This document shows positions 28,081 to 33,560 of a stretch of DNA of 33,560 nt, piece by piece. The notes beneath the pieces are model-generated. The model was not told the DNA's origin, did no database searches, and saw only the letters and a program-made list of their open reading frames with translations. This stretch comes from Candidatus Saccharimonadia bacterium. Lineage in GTDB: Bacteria > Patescibacteriota > Saccharimonadia > Saccharimonadales > UBA4665. The stretch spans positions 1-33,560 of the forward strand of contig JALQUD010000004.1 of NCBI GenBank assembly GCA_023268595.1, written 5' to 3'. Positions within the stretch are counted from its first letter, which is position 1; each line of letters begins with the position of its first letter. The translations under genes and the position numbers were made by a program.

Positions 28081-31000
28081 TTTAAACTCTCGCAATAAGT
28101 ATTAGTAAATACATATTCAGTAGCAGCAATTCCAATTCCTACAGGTGTCGCGTATTTCGTGATCTTATATGCAGTCAACAGTTTGCCTGCGGCATAACCT
28201 GTCGATGTACTAGCCACAAAGGCTGTCGCATCACAAGCGCCGCCAAGTATCCCAGGACCGGTGCCGGTTCCCGCACTTGGATTTTGGTAGCTTCCAGACG
28301 CATTCACCAAATACGGCTGAGTCAACGCCAACCCACTAGGATCAACAAAGTTCACCGGATTATCGTTAGCGTACAGATACCCGAAGTCCTGACCGCTTGG
28401 GTCTAGTTGTGTCCAACGGGCATCACTTGGATTGTAGTATCTTGCACCATATTTGTAAAGATTTGTCGAGGTGTCGAAGTAGCCGTTGGCGTAGCGGATG
28501 GCGTTGGGCGTGGTGCCGGTGCTGCTGATTTGTTGGCCGTAGGGTTCATAGTCGTAGGTGTTGACGACGTTACCGCTGGCATCGGTCATCTTGACGGTGG
28601 AGCCGCGGAGGTCGGTCAGGTAATAGTAGTAGCTACTGCCGATGGTCTGGGCGGTTATCGGGTTGGATCCAGCGGGTAGGCGGGTGTAGTAAGTGCTGGT
28701 CGTACCGGTAGTGTCACTGTACAATCCAAGTAATCCGTTCAACTGAGACATGCTGCCGAACTGGCTGCGGCCCTCCTGGCCGGAGTCGGCGTAGGTCGCA
28801 TTGATGGCTGGTTGGCCGGGTTGCTGGAACGAGCTGGTCTGGTTCTTGGCATTGTAGAACATCGACAGTCCGGCGCCGTTGGATGTCTGGTTGCCGGCAT
28901 TGTCGTAGGTGCCACTTGGCGCGCCGCCATCAGTGACGAGCTGGTTGGCGGCATTGAAGCCGTATATGCCACTGTAGACGCCGTTCTTGGATTTCTGGGT
29001 ACGGTTACCGGCTGCGTCATAGCTATAGGTAAAGCTGCTGGCGCCATTGGAGCCGGCTACGTCGGTCAGGCGGCCCATGCCGTCGTATGAATAGGTGTAG
29101 GTGCCGGTATTGATGTTGTTGATCTCTTTTTGCAGGTACTCGGTATCCTTGGTGCCGGCGGCGTTCATGTAGGTACCAGTGTAATCGGTAAGGGTGGTGA
29201 TACCATTCTTGACGGCTTTGACTGACGTCTGGCGGCCCGCTTGGTCATAGCTCATGGTCTGGACGATGTTGCCCGGTAGCCAGGCGGTGGTTATCTTGCC
29301 GTCAGTGTAGGCGAAGTCCTGGTTGGCGCCGTTCGGTTGGTTAATGCGCGTCACCTGGTTGGCATCGTCGTAGCTGTAGGTGACGGTGCCGAACGGACCC
29401 TGTTCGGTCTTGAGGTTACCAGCGGCATCATAGGTGTAGTTCAGGTCCGGCTTACCGGTTTGCTGGATCTTGGTTATGCGGTTATATCCGTCGTACGTCC
29501 AGTTGGTCGTGCCGGTAGCATCGGTGCGCTGCGTCAGATTACCGGCGTTGTCGTAGGTGTAGCCGATGACCGATCCGCCGGTGGCGTAGGTCATGTTGGT
29601 AGGGCGGTCGGCGTTGTCGTAGGTCATGGTGACTTTGGAGCCGTTACCGTCGGTGTAGGTCTTGATGCGCGACAGGCTGTCGTAAGTGTACGTCTTAGCG
29701 CCGAGCGGCCCAGGAGGCGTTACGGTAATCACATTACCGAGGCTGTCGTAGGCGAAGGTAGTGACGTTACCACGGGCATCGGTGGAGGTACATATCTGGC
29801 CGGCTTTGGCGCCGCAGCTGATCGTGCCGCCCGAGCCGTTAGGGTCACCCTGGTATTTGTTGGTGATGGTGCCCATGGCGATGCCACCGGAGCTGGCGCT
29901 TGCCGTGCTGGCCACGCTGCCGTAGGCATTATAGCTATAGCTGACGGTGTTGCCGGCGGCGTCGGTCTTCTTGGATGGCTTGTAGGGTAAGGTCGTGTTG
30001 GTGTAGTCGTATTGCTCTTTCGCGCCAGCTACGCCTCCGGCGGCGGTCGGTTTCTGGACGGAAGTCAGGTTGTTGAGCGCGTCGTAGGTGCTGGTGTTGG
30101 CGCGGTTGAAGGCGTCCGAAGTCGTCGTGCGGTTGTTGCTGGCGTCCCAGGTCGCACCTTTGTTGTCGCCGACGGCATTCTTAGTGTTAGTGATGCGTCC
30201 CGAAGCATCATACGTGTAGGTGCTAGCGTGGCCGAGCGGGTCGGTGACGACGGTTTTGGCGTTGGGGTTGTCGTAGCTATAAGTCCAAGTGGTCTTGTTG
30301 GCAGTGTAGTCGTTGTAGTTGATGGTGGTGACGCGGCCGCTGCCGTCATAGCTAAGGGTGGTGGAATTGTTGCGGGGGTCGACGATCCAGGTGACGTTAG
30401 TACCGTCCCAGTATTCGAAGTGCCAGGTCTTGCCGTTCGTGTCGGTGACGTCGCTCAGTTTGCCGGAACTGTCATAAGTGTATTGGACGGTGCGCCCGGC
30501 CGGGTCGGTGATGGTGCCGACTTTGGTACCACTGTAATTACTGAAAGTGGTGACCTTGCCCTGGCTGTCGGTAGCGCTGGCTAGCGTGCCGTTAGTGTTG
30601 TAGGCGTAGTTGATTGCCAGGCCGGCGGTGTTAGCCTCCTTAGTGAGCTTACCGCTGGCATTGAAGGTGTAGACCTGGCCGCTTTGGTTATAGGTTAGCT
30701 TCCAGCCTCCGCCGGAGACGTTCTCCAGTTTGCCGGCAGTGAACTCGGCTGGTGATGTATAACCGCCGCTACCGTTGGACGGGAACGTGACTTTGAATCC
30801 GGATGGTCCCTGGTATGTGGCTGAACCGCCGGCTCCGGCAGTTATCGAGACATCCGGTCCGACGCTCAACGTACCGTGGTGGCCGGTCTGGCCGGCACCG
30901 GTTGCCTGGCCGTTGAAGTAACGGGTGACCGATAGTGACGGTCCGGCGCTAGCGACCGTCAGGTCCTGCGTCTTAAGTATGACGTTGCCGTTAGCGACAT

Positions 31001-31256
31001 TGACGAGCAGACCGGAACGGTCGGTCAGCGTCTGGGAAACGGTTGTCTGGTAGGGCAGCTCACCGAGTACGGTTGGTGGGGTTATAGCGTTGGCGTAGTG
31101 GGTCCATACCGAAAAACTGGCAAGGCTCATCGCCAGTGCGATAAGGGTTACGCTGGCGGACCTTAGGGTTAATCTTGAGGCTAAACGTTTATGCTTTTGT
31201 ATGCGTAGTTTTCTAGCTGCGTCTATCTTTGACTGTATGAGCTTATGCCTGTACAT
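28077..31256 (-). CDS. RHS-repeat protein with RHS core and short variable C-terminal tip
   Basis: Many YDxxGR/YxYDxxGN repeats; YYYYLTDLRGSTVKMTDASGNVVNTYDYEPYG and DPSGQDFGYLYANDNPVNFVDPSGL core; start trimmed to MYRHKLIQ at 31256 with a TM segment after it. Confidence 0.88.
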   Translation of the reverse strand: MYRHKLIQSKIDAARKLRIQKHKRLASRLTLRSASVTLIALAMSLASFSVWTHYANAITPPTVLGELPYQTTVSQTLTDRSGLLVNVANGNVILKTQDLTVASAGPSLSVTRYFNGQATGAGQTGHHGTLSVGPDVSITAGAGGSATYQGPSGFKVTFPSNGSGGYTSPAEFTAGKLENVSGGGWKLTYNQSGQVYTFNASGKLTKEANTAGLAINYAYNTNGTLASATDSQGKVTTFSNYSGTKVGTITDPAGRTVQYTYDSSGKLSDVTDTNGKTWHFEYWDGTNVTWIVDPRNNSTTLSYDGSGRVTTINYNDYTANKTTWTYSYDNPNAKTVVTDPLGHASTYTYDASGRITNTKNAVGDNKGATWDASNNRTTTSDAFNRANTSTYDALNNLTSVQKPTAAGGVAGAKEQYDYTNTTLPYKPSKKTDAAGNTVSYSYNAYGSVASTASASSGGIAMGTITNKYQGDPNGSGGTISCGAKAGQICTSTDARGNVTTFAYDSLGNVITVTPPGPLGAKTYTYDSLSRIKTYTDGNGSKVTMTYDNADRPTNMTYATGGSVIGYTYDNAGNLTQRTDATGTTNWTYDGYNRITKIQQTGKPDLNYTYDAAGNLKTEQGPFGTVTYSYDDANQVTRINQPNGANQDFAYTDGKITTAWLPGNIVQTMSYDQAGRQTSVKAVKNGITTLTDYTGTYMNAAGTKDTEYLQKEINNINTGTYTYSYDGMGRLTDVAGSNGASSFTYSYDAAGNRTQKSKNGVYSGIYGFNAANQLVTDGGAPSGTYDNAGNQTSNGAGLSMFYNAKNQTSSFQQPGQPAINATYADSGQEGRSQFGSMSQLNGLLGLYSDTTGTTSTYYTRLPAGSNPITAQTIGSSYYYYLTDLRGSTVKMTDASGNVVNTYDYEPYGQQISSTGTTPNAIRYANGYFDTSTNLYKYGARYYNPSDARWTQLDPSGQDFGYLYANDNPVNFVDPSGLALTQPYLVNASGSYQNPSAGTGTGPGILGGACDATAFVASTSTGYAAGKLLTAYKITKYATPVGIGIAATEYVFTNTYCESLK

Positions 31257-31323
31257 CCGTTCCACCCTATCCCACTCTGACCGCTTCCGTCTTATTGTAA
31301 ATAGCTCTACGCGAATAATACTG

Positions 31324-31340
31324 CCGCTTAGCATAAGCGG
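31324..31340. repeat. Short inverted repeat upstream of RHS start
   Basis: CCGCTTA-GCA-TAAGCGG. Confidence 0.4.
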
Positions 31341-31428
31341 TATGTATGATATTTCCTTGCAACTTTATTATAGTTGTGCTTATCGGTCTTGGAACCGAGC
31401 AGTTAGCTGCTCGCTCTAAGCCTTTTGA

Positions 31429-31434
31429 TATAAT
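31429..31434 (+). promoter_or_regulatory. Extended -10 (TGaTATAAT) 9 nt upstream of ATG 31444
   Basis: TTTTGATATAATCAGATTATTATG. Confidence 0.6.
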
Positions 31435-31443
31435 CAGATTATT

Positions 31444-31619
31444 ATGGACAAGCAAACGAGCAAGCGGCAAAAAAAGTAAACCAAGCTGTCGCGAACGAAT
31501 ATTTGGAAGGACTTGTAGTCTCCAAGGAGTCGCGATCGATCGCCAATAGTTATGTAGTCGGTAAAGCGAGTGCCAAGAATGCTGCCGACAAGATACGAAA
31601 ACGTTACGAACTCCGCTGA
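31444..31619 (+). CDS. VbhA-like antitoxin, needs a -1 shift at A_AAA_AAG (31470-31476) or is a frameshifted pseudogene
   Basis: Frame of ATG: MDKQTSKRQKK then UAA; -1 frame: VNQAVANEYLEGLVVSKESRSIANSYVVGKASAKNAADKIRKRYELR*; together 58 aa. Confidence 0.65.
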
Positions 31620-31737
31620 TACCACCGGCACGACCAGCACCTACTATACCCGCCTGCCTGCTGGATCCAACCCGATAACTAGCCAGACCATCGGCAGCAA
31701 TTACTACTATTACCTCACCGACCTCCACGGCTCCACC
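31618..31737 (+). pseudogene. RHS-core fragment, inverted relative to the intact RHS gene
   Basis: DTTGTTSTYYTRLPAGSNPITSQTIGSNYYYYLTDLHGST aligns without gaps to 28596-28715 (-); 106 of 120 nt identical by hand count. Confidence 0.9.
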
Positions 31738-32084
31738 ATGTCAGGGTGAAGTGCTTTTAAGTGAGTTTGGGACCACGTCCCCAACCCCTCGATGACAGGC
31801 TGCAGATCCCTGCCGCTCTTTGTGAGTTGGTAGGTGTTGTTCCGAGCAGCTGCTTCCGGGTTTGTCCGCTCAATGATGCCGGCGGCGGTGAGGGAGCGAA
31901 GCCTGGAGGCCAGGATGTTCGAGGAGATGTGTTCGGGTGCGGTGAGGAACTCTGAGTACGTTAGGCGGCCGTGTGCCAGCAAGTCCCGCACGATGAGCAA
32001 GGACCATTTGTCGCCAAGGCAATCAAGCCCGGAACTTACGGGACAGACAGACCGCCATCCGTCACGCGCTATTTCTTTGCTCAT
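31710..32084 (-). CDS. HxlR-family winged-helix regulator, C-terminus probably replaced at the junction
   Basis: CPVSSGLDCLGDKWSLLIVRDLLAHGRLTYSEF; last residues (VEPWRSVR) are encoded antisense to the RHS fragment. Confidence 0.85.
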   Translation of the reverse strand: MSKEIARDGWRSVCPVSSGLDCLGDKWSLLIVRDLLAHGRLTYSEFLTAPEHISSNILASRLRSLTAAGIIERTNPEAAARNNTYQLTKSGRDLQPVIEGLGTWSQTHLKALHPDMVEPWRSVR

Positions 32085-33078
32085 TGGTCCCCTGGGTCGA
32101 CAGAGAAGCAGCCATGTCCAAGAAGGAGGTTTTCATTGGGGTGGCTCGCCAGTCAAGAACTTGTGACGTTGTTGTTGTGTCGAGGGTGGTTCGCTTTCCC
32201 AGCATCGGCACGGCGCCGCGTGCTTCTCGACTAAACAGGCCCATCGCCTTGAGGAGCACCGTCGGTGCTTTGCGCGTTGAGACCCTTGAGTAGCCGGCTT
32301 GCTTGAGAATCTCGGCAAGTTCCGTGTAGGGCACGGGGTCTGAGGTGGCCGCGATGAAACGTTGCCCTGCGGCGAGAGGTGTGGTCATCGCTTTCACGTG
32401 GAGCTTTGCCACGTCCCGGACGTCGACCACGTTCAGAGCAATGTCTGGGAGCATCGGCATCTTGCCACCGATCATGTCGGACATCATCGAGACGCTTGAG
32501 CTGCTGAGTTCAGGGTCTAGCGGTGGTCCAGAGACCCCACCGGGATTAATGACGGTGAGTTCCATGTCACCCCCCTGAACGGCTTCCCAGGCAGCTTGCT
32601 CAGCGAGCGTCTTGCTCTTGGCGTAGGCGCCGATGTTTGCGGTGGTGTCCGACCAGGAGTCAGGGCCGTAGCGGCCGTTGCTCCGGCCGGCAACCATCGC
32701 GAAGGTGGATGATGTGAGAACGAGGCGGGTCACTCCAGCCCGTTGCGCAGCCTTGATCACGCGGACGGTCCCATTGACCGCCGGAGCAATCACGTCATTT
32801 TCATCTTTCGGCTCGGTCAGGATGAATGGAGACGCGACATGCATGACGTATGTGCATCCAGACATGGCATCGTCCCAGCCAGCATCGGAGACAAGATTCG
32901 TCTCCGCGAAGCTAAGACGGTCTACCGGGGCTACGGCTGCGATCGCGTCCTTCGTTGCTTCGGTCTTTGATTGTGAGCGAACAGTCCCAATGACCTCGTA
33001 GTTACTTCGAAGCAATTCGGCTGCGATGTGCTGCCCGATGTAGCCGCTAATGCCTGTAACGAGGACTCTTTCGGTCAT
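32062..33078 (-). CDS. Extended SDR / NAD-dependent epimerase (dihydroflavonol-reductase-like)
   Basis: VLVTGISGYIGQHIAAELL, GAYAKSKTLAEQ (YxxxK), VVDVRDVAKLHVKAM. Confidence 0.92.
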   Translation of the reverse strand: MTERVLVTGISGYIGQHIAAELLRSNYEVIGTVRSQSKTEATKDAIAAVAPVDRLSFAETNLVSDAGWDDAMSGCTYVMHVASPFILTEPKDENDVIAPAVNGTVRVIKAAQRAGVTRLVLTSSTFAMVAGRSNGRYGPDSWSDTTANIGAYAKSKTLAEQAAWEAVQGGDMELTVINPGGVSGPPLDPELSSSSVSMMSDMIGGKMPMLPDIALNVVDVRDVAKLHVKAMTTPLAAGQRFIAATSDPVPYTELAEILKQAGYSRVSTRKAPTVLLKAMGLFSREARGAVPMLGKRTTLDTTTTSQVLDWRATPMKTSFLDMAASLSTQGTNEQRNSA

Positions 33079-33143
33079 GTCTGATCGCTCCTAAGGATTG
33101 AGTTGGGCGTGGTCGGTGCTGTCCGCAGGCGTTGCGGATTATT

Positions 33144-33160
33144 ACTTGCAAAATGCAAGT
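33144..33160. promoter_or_regulatory. Candidate HxlR-type operator upstream of SDR gene
   Basis: Perfect inverted repeat ACTTGCA-AAA-TGCAAGT, 66 nt upstream of the SDR start. Confidence 0.5.
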
Positions 33161-33560
33161 TAACAAACACCTTCGATTTCTGCAAGGCTGAGTTAGGTCG
33201 ATGTCTAAATGCGCCCGAGCAAGTGATCGGACTCGACCCCTGTTCTTACGTGCGTCTAGTAATCCATCCCCGTACCCGGCGTGCCCTCTGGTCTGGTTGT
33301 GGAAGCCGTGACTGTGAGCGTTGAGAAAAACAAGGGTCGACGAAAGGGCGAGGGGAGTAGGTGAGAACTCGTCCCTCTCGACAACTGGATCCCACACGCA
33401 AGGGGAGTCGCTACCCGCTCACCAACCGGCAGCCGTGGTGCCTGTTGTGCATCAGGAAGCGCACCCACGAAACCCAACGCGGCCAGCGGTTCAGTTGTCG
33501 TTCGACCGGACGGTGCGTCGTGCGCGGGCAGGGTCGTGCGTGTCAGCGGAGTTCGACGGG

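Noticed and set aside
28407-30584. Long plus-strand ORFs opposite the RHS gene (90, 92, 217, 190 aa; Val/Gly-rich)
   Set aside because: Antisense artefact of repeated RHS codons; low-complexity products, no SD or family signal
31267-31728. Minus-strand 153-aa ORF over the VbhA-like/RHS-fragment region
   Set aside because: Its N-terminus is antisense to the RHS fragment and it crosses the antitoxin-like coding frame; no family signal
33256-33560. ORFs at the right edge (33256-33477 minus and an open plus frame from about 33361)
   Set aside because: No recognisable domain and cut by the window end; cannot be supported
1-33560. CRISPR arrays, rRNA, tRNA, IS transposases
   Set aside because: Looked for and none recognised by eye; short RNAs could still be missed without a covariance-model search

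Overview
The window reads as a compact bacterial chromosome segment, roughly 50-57% GC by eye. Gene content suggests Candidatus Saccharibacteria/CPR, but this is inference and no marker search was run. Left and central parts carry: the C-terminal end of a Sua5/YrdC protein; a cysteine-free MutY-like glycosylase; a secreted SGNH hydrolase with Ca-binding repeats; LssY-C, PEGA/beta-propeller and DUF1295 proteins; archaeal-type AspRS; a phage tail-spike-like beta-helix protein; a CBS-domain membrane protein fused to a lysozyme-like domain; a DsbA-like thioredoxin; a Kef/TrkA-N antiporter; a LexA-type DNA-binding protein with no peptidase domain; GtrA; O-antigen ligase; an EPS priming transferase interrupted by an in-frame TGA; a GT4 glycosyltransferase; and SppA. 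The right part (about 26.9-33.56 kb) is accessory. It holds a missed DUF2283 ORF, an RHS protein translationally coupled (ATGA) to a missed 39-aa membrane microprotein, and a VbhA-like orphan antitoxin whose start and body are joined only by a -1 shift at A_AAA_AAG next to UAA. It also holds a diverged inverted RHS fragment and an abrupt junction into an HxlR-SDR module that looks foreign (horizontal transfer or assembly chimera). A window-wide pattern of extended -10 boxes 6-9 nt upstream of start codons suggests leaderless transcription. No CRISPR array, tRNA or rRNA was recognised.
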